DNA of 64,000 bases from Fibrobacter sp. GTDB taxonomy: Bacteria; Fibrobacterota; Fibrobacteria; Fibrobacterales; Fibrobacteraceae. The notes beneath the pieces were generated by a model. It was given only the letters and a program-made list of their open reading frames with translations, was not told where the DNA came from and did not search any database. The number at the start of each line of letters is the position of its first letter. Positions within the stretch are counted from its first letter, which is position 1. The position numbers and the translations under genes were made by a program. Below, piece by piece: positions 27,192 to 36,364 of this stretch. The DNA lies in NCBI GenBank assembly GCA_017412605.1, contig JAFPWY010000012.1, positions 1-64,000 on the forward strand, read 5' to 3'.

Positions 27192-28883
27192 ATGTACTCC
27201 TGCTCCATCATCATCGTTGCGTATAACTCCTGTGATTTCATTCCGGCGTGTTTGAAGTCGGTCCGTGACGCATGTGAAGGAATTGATTCCCAAATTATCG
27301 TTCTGGACAACGGTTCCTCCGAACCGATTCTCCCCGAGATTAAGAATTTTTTCCCGGAAGTGCTTTGGCTCGATTCCAAGGAGAATCTCGGGTTCGGGAA
27401 GGGCTGTAATCTGGCCGAAAAACAGGCGACCAAGCCGTTCCTGTTTTTCATCAACCCAGACACGGTTGTGTCTCGCGATTCGTTCACCAAGGTGCTCGAC
27501 TTCATGGAGGAACATCCGGAATCGGGTACGGTGGGCTGCCGCATCTTGAACGAGGACGGAACGCTCCAGTGGGCTTGCCGTAGGTCTTTCCCGACGATTA
27601 TTTCGGCGGTTTCCAAGACGGTCGGCCTTGCCGCAATGTTCCCGAAGAGCAAGCTTCTGGCCAGCTACAACATGACGTATGCCGACCCCGACGCGGTTAC
27701 CGAGGTGGACGCCATCAGTGGTTCGTTCTTCTGTATCAAACGCGACCTGTATGAGTCCCTGAAAGGCTTTGACGAAGATTTCTTCATGTATGGCGAAGAC
27801 TTGGATCTTTGCTTTAGAACAAAGGCTGCGGGCTACAAAAATTACTACACGCCGTCGACGAATATACTGCATTTCAAGGGTCAGAGCTGCCGTACGCGTC
27901 GTTGGGGTTCTTATGTGGACTTCTACAAGGCGATGCTTATCTTTGTGCGCAAGCACAAGGACCTTTACTTTGTTCCGAACTTCCTCGTTTCGTTCGGTAT
28001 TTTGTTCGCTGCGTTCGTGGGCATGTTCTCGCGCCTGATTCCGAAGTTCTGGAAGATGTTCCTCGACCTGGGCGTGGTGGCACTGTGGGCGTTTACGTTC
28101 CTGAACTATGAGGGTATTCAGTCGTATGTGTGCTTCCAGGATTCCAGCTGCCTCGAAGGTGGATGTGATGCGATTGATACGGTTATTAAGCATCCCATTG
28201 CGGATTTTGCACAGTTCGAAGACTGGTGGCTTGTAGGCTTGGTTGTTGTCGTAAATTTTGCGTTTCTTGTTTTTCGCGGGGAATATACGGAATCTAGCCT
28301 CAAGGGCGAAAAGTTCTTGCGCTACCTGATACCGCTGAATCTGCTTGCGGTGGGCGGGTATGAAGTTTTCCGCTACTTTACGCAGGTGCCGGTCGTTGAA
28401 GACGATTTGAGCACGTTGCCCTACGATTCGCGTTTGATTGTGTTGATGACCTGCTCCAGCCTGTTTATCCCGCTTGCCCTCTTTGCATGGCGCCGCGTCG
28501 CATTCTGGATAAACTATTTCTACCGCATCTTTGCGAAAAAGCGTCACCGCTCCATTTTGCTCGGCGGTTCCGAAGATTCCCTCCAGACTTGGTTTGATCG
28601 CTACAACGTCATTCCCGGCATCGAAATCCTGGGATGCGTCAGCGGCGAACCCGAAAAGATTAGCGAGGAAAACCGCGAACACCTCCTGGGAAACCTTTCC
28701 GAGATGGAATCCATCTGCAACCGTACCGGCTGCCGTGAACTCCTTGTCGTCTCGAATTTCTCCGGCTACAGGGAACCTTTCGACATCGGGTGGCTCGATA
28801 AGCTCGGTTTGAACGTCTTTTTGCTCATCGGGGACGGAAAAAACGGCAATTATGCCCTTGTGGACCTCAAATATCTGCATTAA
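27192..28883 (+). CDS. GT2 glycosyltransferase fused to membrane segments and a CoA_binding_3-like domain
   Basis: The product has 563 residues. Residues 1-255 are a rhamnosyltransferase-type GT2 domain (S-I-I-I-V-A-Y-N-S, L-D-N-G-S, N-P-D at 88-90, F-M-Y-G-E-D-L-D). Several membrane helices lie between about 265 and 440. The C-terminal 110 residues (I-L-L-G-G-S-E-D, then I-L-G-C-V-S-G and R-E-L-L-V-V) resemble the nucleotide-binding CoA_binding_3 domain normally found in front of WcaJ/WbaP sugar-phosphate transferases, but no transferase domain follows. The fusion is unusual. It probably acts at the membrane in glycan assembly. Confidence 0.75.
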   Translation: MYSCSIIIVAYNSCDFIPACLKSVRDACEGIDSQIIVLDNGSSEPILPEIKNFFPEVLWLDSKENLGFGKGCNLAEKQATKPFLFFINPDTVVSRDSFTKVLDFMEEHPESGTVGCRILNEDGTLQWACRRSFPTIISAVSKTVGLAAMFPKSKLLASYNMTYADPDAVTEVDAISGSFFCIKRDLYESLKGFDEDFFMYGEDLDLCFRTKAAGYKNYYTPSTNILHFKGQSCRTRRWGSYVDFYKAMLIFVRKHKDLYFVPNFLVSFGILFAAFVGMFSRLIPKFWKMFLDLGVVALWAFTFLNYEGIQSYVCFQDSSCLEGGCDAIDTVIKHPIADFAQFEDWWLVGLVVVVNFAFLVFRGEYTESSLKGEKFLRYLIPLNLLAVGGYEVFRYFTQVPVVEDDLSTLPYDSRLIVLMTCSSLFIPLALFAWRRVAFWINYFYRIFAKKRHRSILLGGSEDSLQTWFDRYNVIPGIEILGCVSGEPEKISEENREHLLGNLSEMESICNRTGCRELLVVSNFSGYREPFDIGWLDKLGLNVFLLIGDGKNGNYALVDLKYLH

Positions 28884-28953
28884 TCTGCTCGGGACCGAAT
28901 TTTTTTCCCGAAATGAAGTTATTTTTACGTAAGTAATTGATATTAAAGGTGTT

Positions 28954-29214
28954 ATGTTCGATACGAATCTTTTAAATGTCCTTTGTTGCCCGGAATCCCG
29001 TGGCGCTCTCAAGCTGGCAGACGACGCTTGTCTCGCTGCCGTAAACAATGCTATTGCCGCGGGTTCCCTGAAGAATATCGCGGGTGAGAAAATATCCGAA
29101 AAGATGGAAGAGGCCCTTGTTTCCGAGGACGGAAAGCGCCTCTACCCGATTCGCGAGGGTATTCCGGTACTTTTGTCTGACGAAGCGGTTGCGCTTCCAT
29201 TAGGGGGAGTCTGA
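28954..29214 (+). CDS. Trm112-like small protein
   Basis: This 86-residue protein has the Trm112/UPF0434 pattern: L-L-N-V-L-C-C-P-E at the start, a variable central helix, then Y-P-I-R-E-G-I-P-V-L-L near the end. Only the N-terminal cysteine pair of the possible zinc site is present. Members act as small chaperones of methyltransferases or as stand-alone proteins. It overlaps the next gene (TGATG). Confidence 0.75.
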   Translation: MFDTNLLNVLCCPESRGALKLADDACLAAVNNAIAAGSLKNIAGEKISEKMEEALVSEDGKRLYPIREGIPVLLSDEAVALPLGGV

Positions 29215-31562
29215 TGGCTGTTACTCTGGAACAATTGAAGAAGACGATTGGCAAGAAGAAGGGGGTCTCGATGGCCTTTGCCTGGCTTGCCGACATGGAG
29301 CGAGCTTCGGGTGACCTGGATGGCTCCCTGCGCAGGGTGAATGCCGGGCTTCAGAGCTTTGCCGTCGACCTTCCGGGGATGTTGGTCCGCTCGAGAATTC
29401 TTTTCGAGAGGGGAGAGTTTGAGGAATGCATCAAGGAATGCGAAAAGGCTCTCAAGAGCGATCCCTTCTGCTTGTCTGCCCAGAAACGTATGGGCGATGC
29501 CTACGACCAGTTGGGCAACGAGGCTGAACGTAACAAGTGCTACCGCCGTGTCCATGATATGGATCCGCTCGACAATTTCTGGAAAGAAGAATACGATGTC
29601 GTGCTGGCTACGGCTGCCGCAGTTCAGGATTCCGACTTTGTCATGCCCGGCCTTTCCGGCGAAGGTACGGAAACTTCTTCGGATGGCGGTCTTTCGTTCC
29701 TGTCTTCGGGTGACAGCGATGGCTCTCTGTTTGTGAAGGAAAACTCCGTCAATCCGGACGAACCGGCTCCCGAGGAGTCTTCCGGTATTTTTGAAAAGTC
29801 ACTTGATTCCAGCGCCGATTCTGTGTCTTCTATTTTCTCGAAGTCTGCAGAGGACAATACGACGAAGTCCCCGTTCGAAGACTTCTCCATTGACGAACAG
29901 GTCGGTTCTATTGAGGATGCCGACGCTTCCACGACCGGCTCTTCCGAAGAAGACCCGTTTGCCGCACTCTCTGCCTTCTTGCCCAGCGACGATGGTGTGG
30001 ACGCCTCTGCGATGGACAACTTGCAGGAGTCGCTTGATGCCGCCATGGCGGACATCGATTCCGGCGATGCGGACAAACTGGATGAGTTCTCCGAAGATGA
30101 CAATATTTCCGGCGGCGATGTTTCCAATGTCTTTGCCAGCATGTTTGGCGATGACTCGTTGGAGCCGGAAGAAGAATCTGCGGAAAGTTCGCCGTTCAAT
30201 CATCTGAACATTCCGAATGAAGTTTCTCCGGACGATTTTAATGCGAAGGAAGTCAAGTCCGAAGACATGTCCCTTACGAACGACGAGAACTTGTTCGGGC
30301 TCATGGAAAAAATTGACGTGCATTCCGAGGCTCCGGAAGCCGAAGAAAACGTTGCTCCTGCGGAAAGCGCTCCTGCCGCTGAGGCTGTCGAGGATAAACC
30401 GCAGAGTGTGGACAGCGCCTTCGCTAGCATCTTTGGCGAAGATGAACTGCCCGAAGAGAATCCGCAGAATACCGCAAAGGTTGAAGCTGTTGAAACTCCC
30501 GCTGCGGAACCGGTCGCTGAACCGGAGGCTCCCGTCGAGGAACTTGCCGAGGAAGATCCGCTTGCTGAACTTCAGGAAATTACGCCTGTGGAACCGCCCC
30601 CTGCAGCTCCTGCTCCGGCAGCAAAGCCTGCCGCGGAAGACGGACCTCAGAGCCTGGATAGCGCCTTTGCGAGTATCTTCGGCGAAGACGAACTCCCCGA
30701 AGAACATCCTCAGGAATCGACAACTGCGCCTGCAGAAGAGACTCCTGCCGACATGACGCTCTCTTTTGATAGTGATTCTGTTGGCTCCTTGAATTCCATC
30801 TTTGGTGAAGACGAAACTCTTGAGGAAACTGCTAGCTCGGATGACGACATTTCTGCCGTATTCAGCGAAAATTCTGACATTTCTGTCGTGAAGCCTGACG
30901 AAACTGTTGAACCGGAACAGGAACCTGTGCTGGGTTCGCTTTCGGAGCAGGTGGCCAAGGCCGAAGACGAACTTGAGCTTCCGCCAACCATTAGCGATTC
31001 CGAACAAGCTTCCGGCGAAACGGAGACTATCGAAAAGGAAGTGGGTTCGGCGCTCAATTCTATTTTGGGTGATGACGACCTCGACCTGCCCGAACCGGCT
31101 CCCGTCAAGGAAGAAGTCCCGACGCAGGAATCTACGAGTGCAGCCATCGAAGAACGAGTGATTCCTTCCAGTGCGGACGCAACTCTTGAAGCCGAAGTGA
31201 ACGGCGCGTTCAAGGGACTGTTCTCCACGGAAGACGATTCCCTCTCTGAAGCGGAAGTGAATGATGAACCTTCCAACAAGGGGCTGGACTTCCTCATGTC
31301 CGGTGACTCCGACGACGAAGTTTCTGTCGGGCTCATCAAGGATCCTTCCAAGCCGCTCGACCGTGGCGCCGCCGATATCGACGAAAGTCTAAATACGAAG
31401 ACGCTTGCCGAAATCTATTTTGAACAAGGTCTCTACGGCAAGGCTCTGGATATTTATCAGGACCTTTGCATGAAGGAACCGAAGAACGCGGAATATCGCA
31501 GCCGCTTAGAAGAAATCGAAAAGATTTATCGTGAAAAGTTCGGAGGCAACGCAAATGGCTGA
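29214..31562 (+). CDS. Acidic TPR protein with repeated FGEDE motifs
   Basis: The product has 782 residues. An N-terminal TPR block (about 20-125) is followed by a very acidic, probably disordered region (130-710), then one C-terminal TPR (about 725-775, L-A-E-I-Y-F-E-Q-G-L-Y-G-K-A-L). The disordered part repeats a short motif of the type S-I-F-G-E-D-E-L-P-E-E at about residues 407, 486 and 525, with degenerate versions (M-F-G-D-D-S, I-L-G-D-D-D). The C-terminal TPR matches proteins seen next to pilT, and pilT starts 8 bases before its stop. A scaffold role for the pilus motor is inference. Confidence 0.7.
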   Translation: MAVTLEQLKKTIGKKKGVSMAFAWLADMERASGDLDGSLRRVNAGLQSFAVDLPGMLVRSRILFERGEFEECIKECEKALKSDPFCLSAQKRMGDAYDQLGNEAERNKCYRRVHDMDPLDNFWKEEYDVVLATAAAVQDSDFVMPGLSGEGTETSSDGGLSFLSSGDSDGSLFVKENSVNPDEPAPEESSGIFEKSLDSSADSVSSIFSKSAEDNTTKSPFEDFSIDEQVGSIEDADASTTGSSEEDPFAALSAFLPSDDGVDASAMDNLQESLDAAMADIDSGDADKLDEFSEDDNISGGDVSNVFASMFGDDSLEPEEESAESSPFNHLNIPNEVSPDDFNAKEVKSEDMSLTNDENLFGLMEKIDVHSEAPEAEENVAPAESAPAAEAVEDKPQSVDSAFASIFGEDELPEENPQNTAKVEAVETPAAEPVAEPEAPVEELAEEDPLAELQEITPVEPPPAAPAPAAKPAAEDGPQSLDSAFASIFGEDELPEEHPQESTTAPAEETPADMTLSFDSDSVGSLNSIFGEDETLEETASSDDDISAVFSENSDISVVKPDETVEPEQEPVLGSLSEQVAKAEDELELPPTISDSEQASGETETIEKEVGSALNSILGDDDLDLPEPAPVKEEVPTQESTSAAIEERVIPSSADATLEAEVNGAFKGLFSTEDDSLSEAEVNDEPSNKGLDFLMSGDSDDEVSVGLIKDPSKPLDRGAADIDESLNTKTLAEIYFEQGLYGKALDIYQDLCMKEPKNAEYRSRLEEIEKIYREKFGGNANG

Positions 31563-32676
31563 ACAGCAGGAACGTCGTATTGAGCTCCGCATCGAGCACC
31601 TTCTCCGCGAGATGGTGAACCGCAAGGCTTCGGACCTTCATATCCGTGTTGGCGCCTCTCCGACATTCCGCATCAACGGCCTGTTGCAGCGCCCGTTCGA
31701 CATCAAGGTCGATGGTATCATGATGGATTCCTTCTTGGACGATATCATGAATCGCGACCAGAAAGTGCGTTTTGAACAAAATAAGGAATGCGACTTCGCC
31801 GTGGGCGCTCGCGAACTCGGCCGCTTCCGTGTGAACGTCTTCCGCCAGCGCGGTTCTATCGCTATCGTCATTCGTCACATCAAGGCGAAGATTCCTCTCT
31901 TTGAAGACCTTCATTTGCCAGAGGTCATTCGTGACATGGCGCTTACCAAGCGCGGGCTTGTTCTTGTGACCGGTACGACGGGCTCGGGTAAGTCGACGAC
32001 GCTTGCGTCCATGATTGACCATATCAGCAATCACGAGTCGGTCAACATCATTACGGTCGAAGACCCTATCGAATACCTTTACAAGGACAACAAGGCGATT
32101 ATCTCGCAGCGCGAGATTGGCGTGGATACCTTGTCTTATGGTAACGCCCTGCGTGCTGCATTGCGTCAGGACCCTGACGTATTGCTGATTGGCGAAATCC
32201 GTGACCTCGAGACGATGCAGATTGCCTTGACCGCAGCCGATACGGGTCACATGGTTTTCGCAACTATCCATACGACGAATGCGACGGAAACGATTCACCG
32301 TGTGCTTTCGATGTACCCGCCTCACCAGCACGACGAAATCCGCTTGTTGCTAGCTGAAGTGCTTGCCGGTATTATTTCTTTGCGCCTGTTGCCGACCAAG
32401 GACGGGGACGGTCGTGTCCCTGCTGCCGAAATCCTCGTGAATACGGGGGCCATCAAGGAATACATCCAGGACAAGGACAAGATTGACCTTGTGGAGCAGG
32501 CCATTGCCGAAGGGCATATGCAGTATCGTAGCCAGACCTTTGACCAGGCGCTGCTCGAACTGTACAAGGAAGAAAAGATTTCGCTTGAAACGGCCATGCG
32601 TGCCGCAACGAACCCGGATGACTTCGACCTCAAGATTCGCGGTATCTCCGGTACGTCCGAACGCAGCTGGATGTAG
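31555..32676 (+). CDS. pilT: Type IV pilus retraction ATPase PilT
   Basis: The product has 373 residues from the ATG at 31555, which has GGAGG upstream. The PilT fold shows the N-terminal A-S-D-L-H-I-R-V-G, Walker A G-T-T-G-S-G-K-S (140-147), the Asp/His boxes with E-D-P-I-E-Y, G-E-I-R-D-L-E-T and T-I-H-T-T-N-A. PilT hexamers depolymerise pili for twitching or DNA uptake. PilU is an alternative label. No pilin, pilB or pilC gene lies in the window. Confidence 0.92.
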   Translation: MAEQQERRIELRIEHLLREMVNRKASDLHIRVGASPTFRINGLLQRPFDIKVDGIMMDSFLDDIMNRDQKVRFEQNKECDFAVGARELGRFRVNVFRQRGSIAIVIRHIKAKIPLFEDLHLPEVIRDMALTKRGLVLVTGTTGSGKSTTLASMIDHISNHESVNIITVEDPIEYLYKDNKAIISQREIGVDTLSYGNALRAALRQDPDVLLIGEIRDLETMQIALTAADTGHMVFATIHTTNATETIHRVLSMYPPHQHDEIRLLLAEVLAGIISLRLLPTKDGDGRVPAAEILVNTGAIKEYIQDKDKIDLVEQAIAEGHMQYRSQTFDQALLELYKEEKISLETAMRAATNPDDFDLKIRGISGTSERSWM

Positions 32677-32682
32677 CGTTAA

Positions 32683-34206
32683 ATGTCAAGATCTATCCTG
32701 TCTTTTATCTTTGTCCTGGTTCTTGGCGGCATGCTTTCTGCGATGGCCGCATCTCCGGTGATTGGCCCGGAAAAATCCAGGAACCTGAAACTTCTAGAGG
32801 CATCCCCGATGCTGTTCGAGTTGCATCGCCAGACAACAGGCGACCACTTGCAGTATTTTGCCTATCCCCGCCGCGATACAAATTTTATCAAGCACTTTAG
32901 TGAAACCGAAGGGACTGCGCTGCTTTATGTGGACCGTATTCCCGAAGATTCCTCCGCAACTTCTTCGCGCCCGTCGTCCTACGGCCTTGCCGCATCGGTT
33001 GTGGGTGGGGTAGACTACCGTGGGGGTAAGGCCCTTGGGGACACCATCTGGCCTGCTGCCGACGGGGGAATTTATCTGCGCGGCTTTATCGATTCGGTAG
33101 ATTTCGTCTTGGATGCTCGCATATACGACGAGGGCCATTCTGCGGATTCGGCTCGCTCGTTTGACCGCGAGTTCCTGGAGGTTCAGAAGGGGGAGGACAA
33201 TTCCGGTGTGGAATATGTGAGCTACGCCCGCTACCGTGCGCATTTCGCCTTCAACTACGACTGGCTCCGCATTGATTTTGCCCGCGACGTGATGCATTGG
33301 GGACCCGGTTACTATAACAACCTCACGCTCAACCAGTTCGCTCTTCCTTACAACATGCTCGCTATGGACATGTTCATTGGCCCCCTGCATGTGCTTACCT
33401 TCTATGGTGACCTGAGAATTTACAACAACAGCATGAGCATCAAGAACAAGGACGAGCTGCGCCACCTGTTTGGTCACCGCTATGAACTGGCTGTCGGAAA
33501 TGCGACTGTCGGCATAAGCGAACTCCAGGTGCTTTACGACAACATGAAGCCGTGGCTGTTTGTGCCCTGTGTCCCGCTGTTCATGGAAAAGGGCAATTAC
33601 AGCGAACGTTCCAATAACGGGGCGCTTGCGATGGATTTTAACTACCGTTTGTTCAACTGGATGCGCCTGTACACGGAATTCTTCATGGACGACATGGAAA
33701 GCCCGGTGAGCTTGATCAAGAACGACAATATCGAGGCCAAGTGGGCGTGGATGGCCGGTTTGCAGGCTGCGCATGATTTCAAGGTGAAGGGCAAACTGCT
33801 CGAGGCGGGGACTATTGCTGAATATGCGCGGATAGAACCTTATGTCTATTCGCATTTCATCAAGAATACGGCCCAGCTGGCTCATCTGGGGTACCCCCTC
33901 GGCAACCAGAATGGCCCGAACAGCATGGTTGTTGATTGGACGGTCTATGGGCGCTATGACGGTCGTTTCTTCGCGTCGGTGCGCAATTCCTGGTTCTGGA
34001 AGGGAACGGATTACGGCAGCGCTATCAACGATACGACACCGAAAACGGACCATATGAAAATTTCGAAGAGATTCCTGGACGGAGCCAAGATGCAGTATTC
34101 CATAACTCCGTCGTTGGGTTACGAGGGAAACTATGTTTCCTTCATGGGCGAAATCACGCTGATAAACGATGAGAAAGTTTATCTCCGCGCCGGGTTTAAG
34201 TTTTAG
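32683..34206 (+). CDS. Wzi-like outer-membrane protein (capsule assembly type)
   Basis: This 507-residue protein has a signal peptide ending A-M-A-A-S. The mature part is a large barrel-like, aromatic-rich sequence. Near residue 205 the block R-D-V-M-H-W-G-P-G-Y-Y-N-N-L resembles the capsule assembly Wzi family, in which a tryptophan-glycine-proline loop is conserved. Wzi binds exopolysaccharide at the cell surface. Assignment is by this block only. Confidence 0.6.
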   Translation: MSRSILSFIFVLVLGGMLSAMAASPVIGPEKSRNLKLLEASPMLFELHRQTTGDHLQYFAYPRRDTNFIKHFSETEGTALLYVDRIPEDSSATSSRPSSYGLAASVVGGVDYRGGKALGDTIWPAADGGIYLRGFIDSVDFVLDARIYDEGHSADSARSFDREFLEVQKGEDNSGVEYVSYARYRAHFAFNYDWLRIDFARDVMHWGPGYYNNLTLNQFALPYNMLAMDMFIGPLHVLTFYGDLRIYNNSMSIKNKDELRHLFGHRYELAVGNATVGISELQVLYDNMKPWLFVPCVPLFMEKGNYSERSNNGALAMDFNYRLFNWMRLYTEFFMDDMESPVSLIKNDNIEAKWAWMAGLQAAHDFKVKGKLLEAGTIAEYARIEPYVYSHFIKNTAQLAHLGYPLGNQNGPNSMVVDWTVYGRYDGRFFASVRNSWFWKGTDYGSAINDTTPKTDHMKISKRFLDGAKMQYSITPSLGYEGNYVSFMGEITLINDEKVYLRAGFKF

Positions 34207-34214
34207 GGGTTACG

Positions 34215-35528
34215 ATGACAGTTAAGAAACCGGAACTCTTGGCGCCGGCGGGCGACCTCGTCCGCATGCGCTATGCATATGCTTATGGTGCCGACGCTGT
34301 TTACGCCGGCCAACCCGCCTTTTCGTTGCGTGCGCGCGAAAACGGCTTCAGAAACCTAGACGACCTTGCGGAAGGCATAGCCTATGCGCACAGTCTAGGA
34401 AAAAAGTTTTATCTGACGAGTAACGTCATTCCGAGGAACGTGAAGGTCGAGGCCTTCCAGAAGGCGCTGCTTTCCGCCCTTGAACTCAAGCCCGATGCTT
34501 TGATTGTCGCGGATCCCGGCTTTGTCGGCTGGCTTCGCAAAGTCTCGCCACAGACAGAAATCCACCTCTCCGTACAGGCGAATACGACTAATTATCTTGC
34601 CGCATCGTTTTGGAAGGATTTGGGGGTACGCAGGATTATCCTGAGCCGTGAGCTTCGTTTGTCTGAAATTTTGGAGATAAAGGAGCGTGTTCCGGACCTT
34701 GAACTGGAGGTGTTCGTCCATGGTGCCGTTTGTATGGCGATGTCAGGACGTTGTATGCTTTCTAACTGGGTTGCTCACAGGGATGCCAACCAGGGCGCTT
34801 GCAATAACTCTTGCCGTATGCCGTACAGGCTTTACGCGAACCCGGAACCGCAATGTGACGAATATCACACTCACGAAGGGAGCTTCTCCTTGCAGAGGAC
34901 GGACAAGCCAGAACTCGATCCCATTGCGCTGGACGAGGACACTTGGGGCACGTACTTCATGAGCAGTCGCGACCTTTGCGCTCTGGATGTTGTTCCGGAA
35001 CTTGTCGCTGGCGGGCTGGATTCTTTCAAGATCGAGGGCCGTACCCGTTCGGTGTATTATCTGAGCCAGGTTGTGCGCGCCTATAGGATGGCGATTGATT
35101 CCGTGGTGGCGGGGGCGGGGGTTCCCGAAGAAAGTCGCCGTGCCATCGATTTCGTGGACGGTCGCGGGTTCATGCCGGGATTTTTGCGTGGGCCGCTTCC
35201 GCAGAATTACGAGGCCTCGCATGTGGATGCCGCCGGCGGTTGCGTCGCAGCACAGGTGACCGAGTTCGAGTCGGGTACGGGAGCATTGAAGGTGAATGTG
35301 AAGAATCCATTCTCGGTGGACGATTCGCTGGAATTGATGACCCCGGAAGGCATGGAGCCCATTGAGGTGTCGGCTTTGATTGATTTTCGAGGGCAGGCGG
35401 CCGACAGGCTCAATCCTGGCACGGAAGGGCGTATTTTGTTGCAAAAAGATGTGCAAAATATCGCAAATAATGCGAATTATGCCTTTGTTGTGAAGAAGAA
35501 CACCTTTTCGTCTGCCGACAAAACATAA
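34215..35528 (+). CDS. trhP: U32 family protein, TrhP-like (tRNA 5-hydroxyuridine type)
   Basis: This 437-residue protein has the U32 opening P-E-L-L-A-P-A-G-D and the conserved cysteine block V-H-G-A-V-C-x6-C with C-x3-C (Cys173, 180, 196, 200). The I-E-G-R-T-R motif follows, with a beta-barrel C-terminus. E. coli TrhP (YegQ) with this length makes 5-hydroxyuridine at tRNA position 34 using prephenate. It contains an insert near 210-240 not usual in the family. The longer paralogue at 8278 would then be the rRNA enzyme. Confidence 0.78.
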   Translation: MTVKKPELLAPAGDLVRMRYAYAYGADAVYAGQPAFSLRARENGFRNLDDLAEGIAYAHSLGKKFYLTSNVIPRNVKVEAFQKALLSALELKPDALIVADPGFVGWLRKVSPQTEIHLSVQANTTNYLAASFWKDLGVRRIILSRELRLSEILEIKERVPDLELEVFVHGAVCMAMSGRCMLSNWVAHRDANQGACNNSCRMPYRLYANPEPQCDEYHTHEGSFSLQRTDKPELDPIALDEDTWGTYFMSSRDLCALDVVPELVAGGLDSFKIEGRTRSVYYLSQVVRAYRMAIDSVVAGAGVPEESRRAIDFVDGRGFMPGFLRGPLPQNYEASHVDAAGGCVAAQVTEFESGTGALKVNVKNPFSVDDSLELMTPEGMEPIEVSALIDFRGQAADRLNPGTEGRILLQKDVQNIANNANYAFVVKKNTFSSADKT

Positions 35529-35537
35529 ATTTGTCGT

Positions 35538-35975
35538 ATGGCTGTTGATGAAAATACGAGAAAGAGAAACGCTCTGGAACTTTATCAGATCGATGAGGAT
35601 TCCATTGTTCCCTTTTTCAGAGGTCACATAGCCGAACTGCGAAAGTTTATCCAGGAACATTCCGAGTCGAATTTATCCTTGCTCGAACTCTTGAAGCAGT
35701 TTATCCGCATTTACCGCTTGCCGTTCAACATGCAGCGCTACATGTCGGTGCAGAGCACATTTATCCGCGAGACCTTGCAGGAACGCGTGCAGAACAGGCA
35801 GGATGCCGTGAGCCACTGGATCCAGGAGCATGCCGGCCGTCACCGCGACAGGATGATTCAGCTCCAGTGCCTGTTCCTGGACCGCATCAGGGCACGCCTG
35901 CTTCCGGAAATCCAGAAGATGCTTGACGAACCGGAAGATTCCGGAAAAGACGATTCTTCTGACAAAAAAGTGTGA
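35538..35975 (+). CDS. Small helical protein of unknown function
   Basis: The product has 145 residues, predicted all-helical, with many charged residues and a disordered Asp/Ser/Lys tail. There is no signal peptide or membrane segment. No family is recognised. It follows trhP by 9 bases on the same strand and is closed by a strong terminator. Confidence 0.6.
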   Translation: MAVDENTRKRNALELYQIDEDSIVPFFRGHIAELRKFIQEHSESNLSLLELLKQFIRIYRLPFNMQRYMSVQSTFIRETLQERVQNRQDAVSHWIQEHAGRHRDRMIQLQCLFLDRIRARLLPEIQKMLDEPEDSGKDDSSDKKV

Positions 35976-36031
35976 TTTGAAAGTCGTTGATAGTCAACGT
36001 TTTCCGCTCGAAAAATTAGCTTGTTTGCAAG

Positions 36032-36073
36032 AAAAATGGCGTTTTTGAAGCAAAGACGCCATTTTTGTTTTAT
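36032..36073 (+). terminator. Strong intrinsic terminator upstream of dnaA
   Basis: A nearly perfect hairpin of about 16 bp has the outer stem 36032-36042 paired with 36056-36066, extended inward around an AAG loop. It ends in a T-rich tract. It closes the transcript ending at 35975 and isolates dnaA. Confidence 0.8.
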
Positions 36074-36364
36074 GGGTACGTGCTCGTTTGTGTATAATTT
36101 TGTTGCAAAAATAATTATGGAAAAATGTCAAGGGATGGTTATAAATTTTTCTGTTGATAGAATGTGAAATTTAAGGGATGTTTTTTTGATTGGTAGGTTA
36201 TTAACTCGGTCAATGATGGTAGCTGGATTGGGGTGAAAAAAAATTTGCCCTTTTTGGGGCCATTCTGCGGGTTTTCAAAAAAAAAGGAATGTCCTCCCCG
36301 CTATGGCAAAGGCTTTATTTAATTTTTTCGTAAGTTTTTTGCTACCTATTGATTTGGAATAACT
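36067..36364. other. AT-rich gap upstream of dnaA, possible origin region
   Basis: These roughly 300 bases hold no gene. They are AT-rich with runs of A and T and two copies of AAGGGATG at 36130 and 36173. No clear cluster of canonical DnaA boxes (TTATCCACA) is visible on either strand. The position next to dnaA makes it a natural place to look for oriC, but the sequence alone does not show one. Confidence 0.25.

Noticed and set aside
28889-28912. Terminator after the GT2 fusion gene
   Set aside because: Only a 5-bp TCGGG/CCCGA stem with the T run inside the loop; too weak to call.
36067-36364. Confident oriC call
   Set aside because: AT richness and proximity to dnaA are not enough; no canonical DnaA-box cluster is visible. 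It is kept only as a low-confidence note.
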